The position numbers and the translations under genes were made by a program. From the NCBI GenBank assembly GCA_937891565.1, contig CALAHA010000145.1:1-9017 (forward strand): a stretch of 9,017 nucleotides of DNA, given 5' to 3'. Under the pieces are notes generated by a model. It made no database searches. It was not told the DNA's origin and saw only the letters and a list, made by a program, of their open reading frames with translations. This DNA comes from an uncultured Ilumatobacter sp. GTDB taxonomy: Bacteria > Actinomycetota > Acidimicrobiia > Acidimicrobiales > Ilumatobacteraceae. Shown one piece after another: positions 1 to 5,942 of this stretch. Every line of letters begins with the position of its first letter. The first letter of the stretch is position 1.

Positions 1-88
1 CAATGAGGCATTCGCCGAACTCTTCGCCGACGCCGCCCGAGCTGCAGAGGCCGACAACGCAGGCATCTGGGCCGCCTGCAGCGGGTGA
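1..88 (+). CDS. 3' end of an unidentified gene
   Basis: An open frame enters from the left edge (first full codon at 2) and ends at TGA 86-88. The 28 visible residues are alanine- and acid-rich, with the pattern AFAELFADAARAAEAD, and end in ACSG; this looks like a C-terminal amphipathic helix. It is too short to assign to a family. The stop lies 9 nt before the GTG of the ChbG-like gene on the same strand, and that gene's ribosome binding site overlaps this stop, so the two are probably co-transcribed. Reading-frame choice rests on codon style and the absence of internal stops. Confidence 0.55.
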   Translation, partial: NEAFAELFADAARAAEADNAGIWAACSG

Positions 89-90
89 GG
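84..90 (+). promoter_or_regulatory. ribosome binding site for the ChbG-like gene
   Basis: The sequence GGTGAGG overlaps the stop codon of the preceding gene and ends 7 nt before GTG 98. It matches the anti-Shine-Dalgarno core well and decides the start at 98 over the in-frame GTGs at 107 and 116. It is the best Shine-Dalgarno in the window, as expected for an internal operon gene. Confidence 0.55.
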
Positions 91-97
91 CGTTAAC

Positions 98-952
98 GTG
101 CATTCCGTGTCTCCCGTGAAATCGCTCGCCGAACGCCTCGGCTATTCCGCTGACGCCCGACTCGTCATTCTCTCCTGTGACGACCTCGGAGCCAGTCACG
201 GATCGAACGTGGGCGTCTTCGAGGCAATCCACACCGGTGCCGCCACTTGCGCATCACTGATGGTCCCCGCACCCTGGGCGTGCCACGCGGCGAACAACGT
301 GTTGCCCGACGACGACATCGGCGTCCACCTGACTCTCAACGCCGAACACAGCTGTTACCGATGGGGCCCGATCACGCACTCACCGTCGCTGCAGTCAGGC
401 GAAGGCGGCTTCCCTCGCACACTCGCCGATTTGTGGGAGCACGCCGATCAAGCCGAAGTACTACGCGAACTCCGCGCCCAGATCGAGCGAGCTATGGCGT
501 GGGGCGTTGATGTCACCCATCTCGCTCCACATCTCTCAGCCATCACGCTGCGGCCCGAGTTCTTCGACGTCTACCTCGAACTTGCGCAGGAGTACCGACT
601 CCCCATACGGCTGCCCTCAACCGTCAGTGCCGCGCAGGCGGGTTTTCCATTCCGCCAGCTCGCTGCCGATGAAGGCGTCATCTTCCCTGATCACTTCGAC
701 AACGACTGGCGCGCCGGCAGCAGCGATCGTGTCTTCGAAGCCATTGCATCATTGCAACCAGGCGTCACCGAGATTCACATTCAGCCAGCCATCGATACAC
801 CCGAGGTCCGAGCATTCGCCGGCCGAGATGCTGACGGATGGATCGCCGACCTTGCACTCGCCACCAGCGACGAACTGCCAACGGCTCTCGCCGATTCCGG
901 CGCCGTGATGATCGGCTTCCGCGATCTGCGTGACGTCATGCGCTCCGTCTGA
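98..952 (+). CDS. ChbG/YdjC-family carbohydrate deacetylase homologue
   Basis: 284 residues, about the usual length for the YdjC/ChbG family of metal-dependent deacetylases, which remove acetyl groups from N-acetylated sugars and chito-oligosaccharides in the cytoplasm. Seen: the N-terminal beta-strand ending in the metal-site pair D28-D29 (SCDDLG), a GVHLTL motif with H77, a T-H-L-x-x-H motif with H145, and the RWGPI segment (88-92) common in this subgroup. Two family-conserved positions differ: the usual THLDxH reads THLAPH (A143), and the usual HPA/HPG near the C-terminus reads IQPA, with Gln in place of His. Metal binding should survive, but catalysis may be altered. GTG 98 is chosen for its ribosome binding site; GTG 107 or 116 would also keep the fold. 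The gene follows an unidentified gene by 9 nt. The physiological substrate is unknown, so no gene symbol is given. Confidence 0.88.
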   Translation: MHSVSPVKSLAERLGYSADARLVILSCDDLGASHGSNVGVFEAIHTGAATCASLMVPAPWACHAANNVLPDDDIGVHLTLNAEHSCYRWGPITHSPSLQSGEGGFPRTLADLWEHADQAEVLRELRAQIERAMAWGVDVTHLAPHLSAITLRPEFFDVYLELAQEYRLPIRLPSTVSAAQAGFPFRQLAADEGVIFPDHFDNDWRAGSSDRVFEAIASLQPGVTEIHIQPAIDTPEVRAFAGRDADGWIADLALATSDELPTALADSGAVMIGFRDLRDVMRSV

Positions 953-1019
953 CTGCCACACTTTGGTCTGACCAGAGCGGGACACGCCAGAGCGTGACAC
1001 GAAGGCAGCGGAGTCAGAC
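947..1019. terminator. hairpin-rich convergent intergenic region, probable bidirectional terminator
   Basis: The 61 bases between two convergent stop codons hold two small hairpins. One is around the palindrome TGGTCTGACCA (964-974); the other is CACGC-CAGA-GCGTG (983-996). An outer broken dyad pairs GTCTGACTGCC (947-957) with GGCAG (1004-1008) plus GTCAGAC (1013-1019), so both genes end in the same GTCTGAC string containing the stop. No T-tract follows, so this is not a classical intrinsic terminator. The role is inferred from position. Confidence 0.4.
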
Positions 1020-1250
1020 GGTCGCGGCGAGTGCCGCGATGGCAGCGGTCGCCTCGCCTGACTTCAACAGGTCAAGAATCTGACCTGTGTGACCGGCCGC
1101 CTTCAACTTGCCACGCATAAATGCAACCGTCGGGTCGAAGTCATCAGCGCCAGCATCGACCACTGCGACGGTCATCACGATGTCGGCATCGTCGGGCCCA
1201 TCGATGCGCTCGTCCTTTTTGGCAACGACAACTCGATACTGCACGCTCAT
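1014..1250 (-). CDS. small SCP2-like protein coupled to mca
   Basis: 78 residues, predicted soluble and acidic, without signal peptide or membrane segment. The stretch from about residue 22 (ADIVMTVAVVDAGADDFDP) through VAFMRGKLKAAGHTGQILDLL (about 42-62) resembles the C-terminal half of sterol carrier protein 2 (SCP2) domains, where a strand is followed by a helix, a D-P-x-x-A-F-M-x-G-K-L-K motif and an amphipathic helix. A full SCP2 domain is about 100 residues; the first helix and strand appear to be missing, so this is a minimal or partial version. Its ATG overlaps the mca stop in ATGA (1247-1250), which implies translational coupling; no strong Shine-Dalgarno is visible. SCP2 folds bind lipids or hydrophobic ligands, but no function is established for this short form. 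The family assignment is by motif reading only. Confidence 0.72.
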   Translation of the reverse strand: MSVQYRVVVAKKDERIDGPDDADIVMTVAVVDAGADDFDPTVAFMRGKLKAAGHTGQILDLLKSGEATAAIAALAATV

Positions 1251-2155
1251 GAGCTGACACTCTCGCGCACGCCGGCGAACAGATCACGCTCGGTGTCGCT
1301 GGCAGGAATCGGGCCGACCATCGAGCGAGCCAAAATCCAGTCTTCCCACGGGTAGGCAACCGAGAGCTGTTCGTCAGTCAATCCAAACCACCAGCCGGCG
1401 TTCGGATCGACCTGCGTGGCGTGCGCACGCAGGGAGCCGGTGCGCGCCCATTGGAAGTCGGTGCAGTCGATCTTGGTCGTGACCCGGTGATCCTGACCCT
1501 CGCGGGTCAACCATTCTTCGGAGAAGGGCGACTCGCCGACGTGTTCGATCATCGCTTCGTGCACAGCTAAAATCCGAGTGGTGGTCCACACCGAGTAGTA
1601 CAGCTTTGACGGCTGGAACGGCTCCCCAAGGTCGGGGTACCAGTTGGAATCGCCCGCACGGTCGAAGGCAAGCACAGAGATGTCATGGACACGTAGATGA
1701 TCGGGATGCGGATACCCAGCCTGGTCGTCCCCGTACGTGATGATGACCTGCGACTTGGTGCGGCGGATGATGGCGACGAGCCGGCCAACGGCTTCGTCGA
1801 GATCGGCCTGATGGAAGCAATCGGGATGATTGTTTGGTTCGGTCTCGGCCATGCCCGAGTCGCGGTAGCCAAGCATCACCAATTCGTCGAAGCCGATCAC
1901 GTCAACGGATGCCGCGAGTTCGCCCTCGCGCATCGAGGCGACAAGCTCACGTTCCTGTTCCGGTGTCAGACCGTGAAACGGTTGCCCTTCGTCGCGCAGC
2001 GACGGATTCTGTAGGTCGCCCTCTTCGCCGCCGGTGCAACACACCAGCACCGTGTGAACTCCTTGTTCGTGGTACATCGCCAGCGTCGGCGCACCCTTGG
2101 ATGCCTCGTCGTCGGGATGTGCATGGACGGTCAAAAGCGTCAGACGATCAGCCAC
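1247..2155 (-). CDS. mca: mycothiol S-conjugate amidase (Mca)
   Basis: 302 residues; the Mycobacterium tuberculosis enzyme is of similar length. Mca is a cytoplasmic zinc amidase of the PIG-L/LmbE family. It cleaves mycothiol S-conjugates of electrophiles into a mercapturic acid, which is exported, and glucosaminyl-inositol, which is recycled. Seen: the zinc/catalytic motif HAHPDDE (11-17) followed by the Mca-typical SKG, a TGGE segment (41-44), the second zinc motif HPDH (150-153) in a YPHPDH context, SKLYY (183-187), and the C-terminal RAHATQVDP (243-251) that separates Mca/MshB proteins from other LmbE members. The overall match to Mca, including the DLFAG ending, is better than to MshB. 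GTG 2155 is chosen because homologous sequence starts there. The frame stays open to 2311, but the extension is low-complexity and unlike the family. A TANNNT hexamer 6 nt upstream suggests a leaderless transcript. It is the first gene of a two-gene unit with the SCP2-like protein. Confidence 0.95.
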   Translation of the reverse strand: MADRLTLLTVHAHPDDEASKGAPTLAMYHEQGVHTVLVCCTGGEEGDLQNPSLRDEGQPFHGLTPEQERELVASMREGELAASVDVIGFDELVMLGYRDSGMAETEPNNHPDCFHQADLDEAVGRLVAIIRRTKSQVIITYGDDQAGYPHPDHLRVHDISVLAFDRAGDSNWYPDLGEPFQPSKLYYSVWTTTRILAVHEAMIEHVGESPFSEEWLTREGQDHRVTTKIDCTDFQWARTGSLRAHATQVDPNAGWWFGLTDEQLSVAYPWEDWILARSMVGPIPASDTERDLFAGVRESVSS

Positions 2156-2161
2156 TCCGCC

Positions 2162-2167
2162 AGGGTA
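2162..2167 (-). promoter_or_regulatory. candidate -10 element for mca
   Basis: On the minus strand TACCCT is followed by exactly 6 nt (GGCGGA) and then GTG. It fits the actinobacterial TANNNT -10, with transcription starting at or next to the start codon. The purine-rich GGCGGA touches the GTG and is too close to act as a Shine-Dalgarno. No convincing -35 is seen. Confidence 0.4.
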
Positions 2168-2243
2168 TCGGCGAGCGGTACCCCTCATTCGGGGCCAATG
2201 ACCCATGCAACCAGCCACGCCATCGACGTCGGTCACGCCGTAT

Positions 2244-2262
2244 GCGCTGGCCGCGCCAGCGC
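2244..2262. repeat. 19-bp palindrome in the divergent mca/lipoprotein promoter region
   Basis: GCGCTGGC-CGC-GCCAGCGC: perfect 8-bp arms around 3 bases. It sits in the 165-bp gap between the divergent starts at 2155 and 2321, about 80 bp from the mca promoter and 45 bp upstream of the lipoprotein -10. It could be a dimeric-regulator operator serving one or both genes, or a stable hairpin if transcribed. No known operator is recognised. Confidence 0.6.
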
Positions 2263-2305
2263 TTGGACCCGCGCCGACTCTTCTCCAATCACGACCTGGT
2301 TCCCC

Positions 2306-2311
2306 TACCAT
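2306..2311 (+). promoter_or_regulatory. candidate -10 element for the PEBP lipoprotein
   Basis: TACCAT lies 9 nt before GTG 2321, giving a predicted leader of only a few bases. No Shine-Dalgarno is present between it and the start. There is no clear -35. Support comes from the same arrangement at other genes here. Confidence 0.3.
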
Positions 2312-2320
2312 TCAGTCTCT

Positions 2321-2989
2321 GTGGGCCGGCGAACAGCGATCATCATCGGGTGTCTGGCTCTTGCGGCGTGCGACACCGGGGACGGCAAGACCCTCCGGGA
2401 ACCAACGGGCACGCTTCCGCCGCCGACCGTGCCGGCAGCGACGACCGAGTCCCCTCGCGACGGTGTTGGCACCTTGGCGTCGCTTGCCCTCCAGGACCCA
2501 GTGCTCGGCGACCAACCCATATTGGCTGCGCCTGTCGCAGGCAATTTCCGGTTGATCGCGCCCTGGCTCGATGGCGGGAGCATCGATCCGCGACACACGT
2601 GCGATGGCGAAGGGGTTGCACCGGCGCTCAGTTGGGCCGACGCACCGGCCGGCACCGTCGAGCTGGCTGTCTCGGTCATCAACGACTCCGTCGCCCCGGC
2701 GACGCCGACCATTCACTGGGTGATCGCGGGAATCAACCCCGACGACATCTCGCTGATCGAAGCGAACGTTCCGCTCGGAGCCGTCCAAGCAACCACCTCG
2801 TTCAATGAAATCGGCTTCTCTGCACCGTGCCCGATCGCCGATTCGGGCATCCACGAATACAAATTCACGGTCTATGCGCTCAACCAGCAGGTTGAGCTGG
2901 CCGATGGCACTCCTGCAGAAGACCTTCTGGCCTTCGTTCAAACTGTCTCGATCGCGTCTGCAAACGTGATCGGCACGTTCCGACGTTGA
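2321..2989 (+). CDS. PEBP/YbhB-family lipoprotein
   Basis: 222 residues. The N-terminus is a lipoprotein signal: VGRRTA, a short hydrophobic core (IIIGCLALAA) and lipobox LAAC with C17 as the predicted lipidated residue. A Pro/Thr-rich linker follows to about residue 45, so the protein should be anchored outside the membrane. Residues ~75-221 form a phosphatidylethanolamine-binding-protein (PEBP/YbhB) domain. Visible landmarks are CDGEGVAPALSW (94-105), the HW pair (132-133), and GIHEYKFTVYAL (176-187), the family's G-x-H-x-Y-x-F-x-x-Y-A-L signature. Bacterial PEBPs bind anionic or phospholipid-like ligands, but their roles are poorly defined. GTG 2321 is chosen because it places the signal peptide at the N-terminus; the frame is open further upstream but not signal-like. 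It is divergent from mca and monocistronic by spacing. Confidence 0.88.
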   Translation: MGRRTAIIIGCLALAACDTGDGKTLREPTGTLPPPTVPAATTESPRDGVGTLASLALQDPVLGDQPILAAPVAGNFRLIAPWLDGGSIDPRHTCDGEGVAPALSWADAPAGTVELAVSVINDSVAPATPTIHWVIAGINPDDISLIEANVPLGAVQATTSFNEIGFSAPCPIADSGIHEYKFTVYALNQQVELADGTPAEDLLAFVQTVSIASANVIGTFRR

Positions 2990-3204
2990 CACACAGACTC
3001 ACTTGCTCAGGCACACTCTTTCTCAGGCGCATCACACGTACAACCCGCGGCGAACTACGAGAGCAACATCGCAAGCCAGCCAACCGGGGCGCCCTTGCCC
3101 ACGCCGCCAGATTCGACCCCTCGCACTTTCGGTAGGCGAGCCTCCGCCGAGCGAGATGCTCAGCACCGAACTGTTGCTCGTTCGTTTCGTCTGCGTGAAA
3201 TCAG

Positions 3205-3217
3205 CTGACTGAGTCAG
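3205..3217. repeat. 13-bp dyad in the rhomboid promoter
   Basis: CTGACT-G-AGTCAG: perfect 6-bp arms around one base. It lies 5 nt upstream of the candidate -10 (3223-3228), in the -35 to -10 spacer. A protein bound here would be expected to block polymerase. Its use as an operator is inference. Confidence 0.45.
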
Positions 3218-3222
3218 ATCGG

Positions 3223-3228
3223 TACGCT
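3223..3228 (+). promoter_or_regulatory. candidate -10 element for the rhomboid gene
   Basis: TACGCT is followed by exactly 6 nt (GGAGTC) and then GTG 3235. GGAG is only 2 nt from the start, too close for a standard Shine-Dalgarno. The arrangement suggests a leaderless message. Confidence 0.4.
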
Positions 3229-3234
3229 GGAGTC

Positions 3235-4164
3235 GTGCCACTTCCTCCGCCCCCGCCGAGCTCCGGTTCATCCGGTCTGCCGCAGCCGAGCGGCCCTCCC
3301 AACAACCCCGGTTCCGGGACACCCCAGGGACAGCCAGCAATGTGTTACCGCCACGCTGACCGCCACGCCGGTCGACGCTGCACGCGTTGTGGCAAGCCGG
3401 CATGTAACGACTGTCTCGTTCAGGCCTCGGTCGGAAGCCACTGCGCCGACTGCGTCAAGGCAGCTCGCCCCGACATGGCAACTCGAGCCAAATTCTGGTC
3501 GGCCGGGCAGCCCAACCTCGTGACGATGACATTGATTGGTATCAACGTCGCTGTCTTCGTTGCGGTGCTGGTCTTCACGCAAGACGGCGGTGCACTCTCG
3601 GGCAGTGTGACCGACGCTCACATCAACTTCGCTGTGTCCAAACAAGCACTTGTGGTCACCAGCGAGTGGTACCGCCTACTCACCTCGGGCTTCATGCACT
3701 TCGGCATCCTGCACATTGGCCTCAACATGTACTTCCTCTACATCCTCGGACCGATGCTCGAGCAGCCACTCGGCAGAGGCCGGTTCCTACTGCTCTACGT
3801 CGCCTCGCTGTTCGGTGGATCACTGGGCGTCATCCTGCTCGACAGCGGCGGACTCAGCGCTGGCGCCTCGGGTGCCGTGTTTGGGCTCATGGCTGCTACG
3901 GCAGTGGGCATGTGGCGCAGAGGCGTCAACCCGTTCCGCACCAGCATCGGGAGCACCCTGTTGCTGAACCTGTTCCTCACGTTCGTCATCCCAGGCATCT
4001 CCATTGGCGGCCACCTCGGTGGTGCCGCGGCTGGCGCCATCTGCGCAACGGTGATGCTGGCTCCCGGCCATCAGCCGATGCCAAAGTGGGCAACGTACGC
4101 AACACCCGTCGCCGTCGGTATCGCCAGCGTGGTTTTGTCGGTTCTGATCGTCCAGGCTGCCTAA
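3235..4164 (+). CDS. rhomboid-family intramembrane serine protease with N-terminal zinc-binding region
   Basis: 309 residues. Residues 2-35 are Pro/Gly/Ser-rich and probably disordered. Residues 37-73 form a Cys/His cluster (C37-H40, C49-C52, C57-C60, C70-C73), a B-box-like zinc-binding region common before the membrane core of actinobacterial rhomboids. The core has hydrophobic segments at about 95-114, 150-172, 183-202, 207-226, 240-256, 258-276 and 288-307. The catalytic serine is S212 in GASG, the partner histidine is H260 in GGHLGG, and the H160-x3-N164 motif completes the oxyanion region. Rhomboids cleave transmembrane substrates within the membrane; the substrate here is unknown. GTG 3235 is used because no other start keeps the whole cluster with an upstream signal. 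It stands alone, with a 101-bp gap before glpD. Confidence 0.94.
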   Translation: MPLPPPPPSSGSSGLPQPSGPPNNPGSGTPQGQPAMCYRHADRHAGRRCTRCGKPACNDCLVQASVGSHCADCVKAARPDMATRAKFWSAGQPNLVTMTLIGINVAVFVAVLVFTQDGGALSGSVTDAHINFAVSKQALVVTSEWYRLLTSGFMHFGILHIGLNMYFLYILGPMLEQPLGRGRFLLLYVASLFGGSLGVILLDSGGLSAGASGAVFGLMAATAVGMWRRGVNPFRTSIGSTLLLNLFLTFVIPGISIGGHLGGAAAGAICATVMLAPGHQPMPKWATYATPVAVGIASVVLSVLIVQAA

Positions 4165-4253
4165 ATCTCGCCGTCCACGTCTTCTCGCCTGCGATCCCCT
4201 GGGCTGGGTCGAACGATTGGGAGCCGCGCTCACGCCCACCCCTGTATGGCCCG

Positions 4254-4259
4254 TATCCT
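4254..4259 (+). promoter_or_regulatory. candidate -10 element for glpD
   Basis: TATCCT is followed by exactly 6 nt (GACCCC) and then ATG 4266. No purine-rich ribosome binding site exists between them, which supports leaderless transcription. A consensus -35 is not visible. Confidence 0.45.
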
Positions 4260-4265
4260 GACCCC

Positions 4266-5936
4266 ATGTCTTTGCGCTCGACCCACCTCGACAGGATGCG
4301 CGACGGGACCTTCGATACGCTGATCATCGGCGGCGGTATCAACGGTGCGGTCACCGCCGCGTCGCTCGCTGGCCGTGGCGCCAACGTCGCGTTGATCGAT
4401 CGCGGCGATTTCGCCAGCTTCACCAGCCAGGCGTCGTCCAACCTCGTGTGGGGTGGCTTCAAATATCTGGAGAATTACGAACTCTGGTTGGTCTTCAAGT
4501 TGTGCCTGTCGCGAAACCGCCTGATGAAGGCGTACCGAGACAACATCCACCAGATTGGTTTTTACGCGGCACTCGATGAGAAGGGTCCGTACAAGCCATG
4601 GTTCGCGGCCTTTGGCGCACTGGGCTACTGGATCATTGGCCTCTTCGGGACGCGGTACCCGCGTCTGCTGAGCCGGGAAGACATCGAAACCGAGGAGCCT
4701 GCGATCAACATCGACACGGTCGCTGGCGGTATCGAATATCGCGACGGCATTTTGGTCGACAACGATGCCCGGTTCGTCTTCAGCTTCGTGCGTTCGGCCA
4801 TCGAGGCAGGCGCAACCGCAGCGAACTACATCGAAATGGTGTCGGCCAAACGAGTCGGCGACAAGTGGGTCGCCGCGCTGCGCTGCACCGACACTGGCGA
4901 CGAATTCACGACGACCGCCACCACCATTGTCAACGCCGCCGGTCCGTTTGTCGACGAGACCAACCAGCAGTGGGGCCTCGACACCGAACACCGCATCGTC
5001 TACTCCAAGGGCATCCACTTGGTGGTGCCGCGGATCACGACAAAACACCATCACAAGGTGCTGGCCTTCTACGACGACACCGAACGACTGTTCTACGTCA
5101 TCCCGATGGGACGACGGTCGGTCATTGGCACCACCGACACCCGCGTCGATACTCCGTTCACCGAAATCGACCAGAACGACATTGACTTCCTCCTCGGACA
5201 GATCAATGCTCGGCTCGATCTCGCCACACCGCTGACCAAAGATGACATCATCGCCGAACGATGTGGTGTGCGGCCGCTGGTTGTTGCTGCTGGCAAGGGT
5301 GACCAGAAAGACGTCGACTGGACCAAGCTGAGCCGTAAACATGCCGTCGAGGTCGACGCCGATCAGCGTGTCGTCACGATCTTCGGCGGCAAGCTCACCG
5401 ATTGTTTGAACGTCGGCGAAGAGGTCGCTGCCGAAATCGAGGCACTGGGCGTCCCACTCGAGAAAGACTTCCACAACTGGTACGGCGAACCGGCCAAGGC
5501 AACTCGCAAAGAATTCTTCCGCCAGGCCCGCCTCATGCGCTTGGACGACCTTCGAGAGAAGCCCGACACCGAGCCGCTCAGCGACCGCCTCTGGCGTCGG
5601 TACGGGCGTCGCGCCTTCGCCATGCTCGAAGAGATCCGACAAGACCCCCGAATGGCTGAAGACATCATGGGCTCGGCCGACTACCTCCGTGCCGAGCTGT
5701 ACTCGGCAGCCGACTCCGAGATGATCACCAAACTCGAAGACTTCATGCGCCGCCGCTCGAAGATCGAATTGGTCGTTCGCGACGCGGACATCCGTGACTC
5801 CCCCGGCCTGCGCGAAGTGGCGATTATTCTCTTCGGTAACGACGCCGACCGACGGCTTGCCGAGTACTTCGGCGGCGAAGACCGTGTCCCGGACGCAGTA
5901 CGTAACGGCCCGATGCCGGCCGACGTACTGACCTGA
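4266..5936 (+). CDS. glpD: FAD-dependent glycerol-3-phosphate dehydrogenase
   Basis: 556 residues, the usual size. The enzyme oxidises glycerol 3-phosphate to dihydroxyacetone phosphate on the inner face of the membrane and passes electrons to quinone. Seen: the FAD-binding GGGINGA near the N-terminus (22-28), GIEYRDG (155-161), SKGIHLVVPR (247-256, with H251), VIPMGRRSVIGTTD (278-291), CGVRPL (333-338, with R336), and FGGKLT (373-378, with K376). A C-terminal helical DAO_C domain runs from about 405 to 535. The region equivalent to E. coli SSKLIHGGLRYLE reads SSNLVWGGFKYLE (57-69), so a conserved Lys, His and active-site Arg are replaced by Asn, Trp and Lys; the TTYR after GGKL is also lost. 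It may be a divergent GlpD subgroup or a related oxidase with a different substrate. ATG 4266 matches the family start; the open frame upstream overlaps rhomboid and is not coding. mtfA follows after 6 nt. Confidence 0.88.
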   Translation: MSLRSTHLDRMRDGTFDTLIIGGGINGAVTAASLAGRGANVALIDRGDFASFTSQASSNLVWGGFKYLENYELWLVFKLCLSRNRLMKAYRDNIHQIGFYAALDEKGPYKPWFAAFGALGYWIIGLFGTRYPRLLSREDIETEEPAINIDTVAGGIEYRDGILVDNDARFVFSFVRSAIEAGATAANYIEMVSAKRVGDKWVAALRCTDTGDEFTTTATTIVNAAGPFVDETNQQWGLDTEHRIVYSKGIHLVVPRITTKHHHKVLAFYDDTERLFYVIPMGRRSVIGTTDTRVDTPFTEIDQNDIDFLLGQINARLDLATPLTKDDIIAERCGVRPLVVAAGKGDQKDVDWTKLSRKHAVEVDADQRVVTIFGGKLTDCLNVGEEVAAEIEALGVPLEKDFHNWYGEPAKATRKEFFRQARLMRLDDLREKPDTEPLSDRLWRRYGRRAFAMLEEIRQDPRMAEDIMGSADYLRAELYSAADSEMITKLEDFMRRRSKIELVVRDADIRDSPGLREVAIILFGNDADRRLAEYFGGEDRVPDAVRNGPMPADVLT

Positions 5937-5942
5937 GCCGCC

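Larger units (their letters stand above)
2990..3234. other. non-coding gap between the lipoprotein and rhomboid genes
   Basis: 245 bases with no convincing gene on either strand. A weak stem, CTCGC (3120-3124) with GCGAG (3136-3140), could end the lipoprotein transcript but has no T-tract. The right end carries a 13-bp dyad and a -10-like hexamer for the rhomboid gene. No tRNA cloverleaf or other RNA is recognised. Confidence 0.5.

Noticed and set aside
2156..2311. N-terminal extension of mca to 2311
   Set aside because: The extra 52 residues are not part of the Mca family and run through the divergent promoter region and its palindrome.
2054..2320. N-terminal extension of the lipoprotein frame to 2054
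   Set aside because: It would overlap mca and bury the lipoprotein signal peptide in the interior of the protein.
3011..3042. Direct repeat of CTCAGGC after the lipoprotein gene
   Set aside because: Seven bases repeated once is expected by chance in this composition and no further copies are seen.
3087..3125. A tRNA-like stretch with ATTCGAC resembling a T-loop
   Set aside because: The flanking bases do not pair as a T-stem and no acceptor, D or anticodon arms can be built.
3003..3212. A 69-codon open frame in the gap before the rhomboid gene
   Set aside because: No ribosome binding site, a biased Arg/Ser/Pro composition and no recognisable motif.
3666..4265. N-terminal extension of glpD to 3666
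   Set aside because: It overlaps rhomboid in another frame and is Arg/His-rich shadow sequence; GlpD homology begins at 4266.
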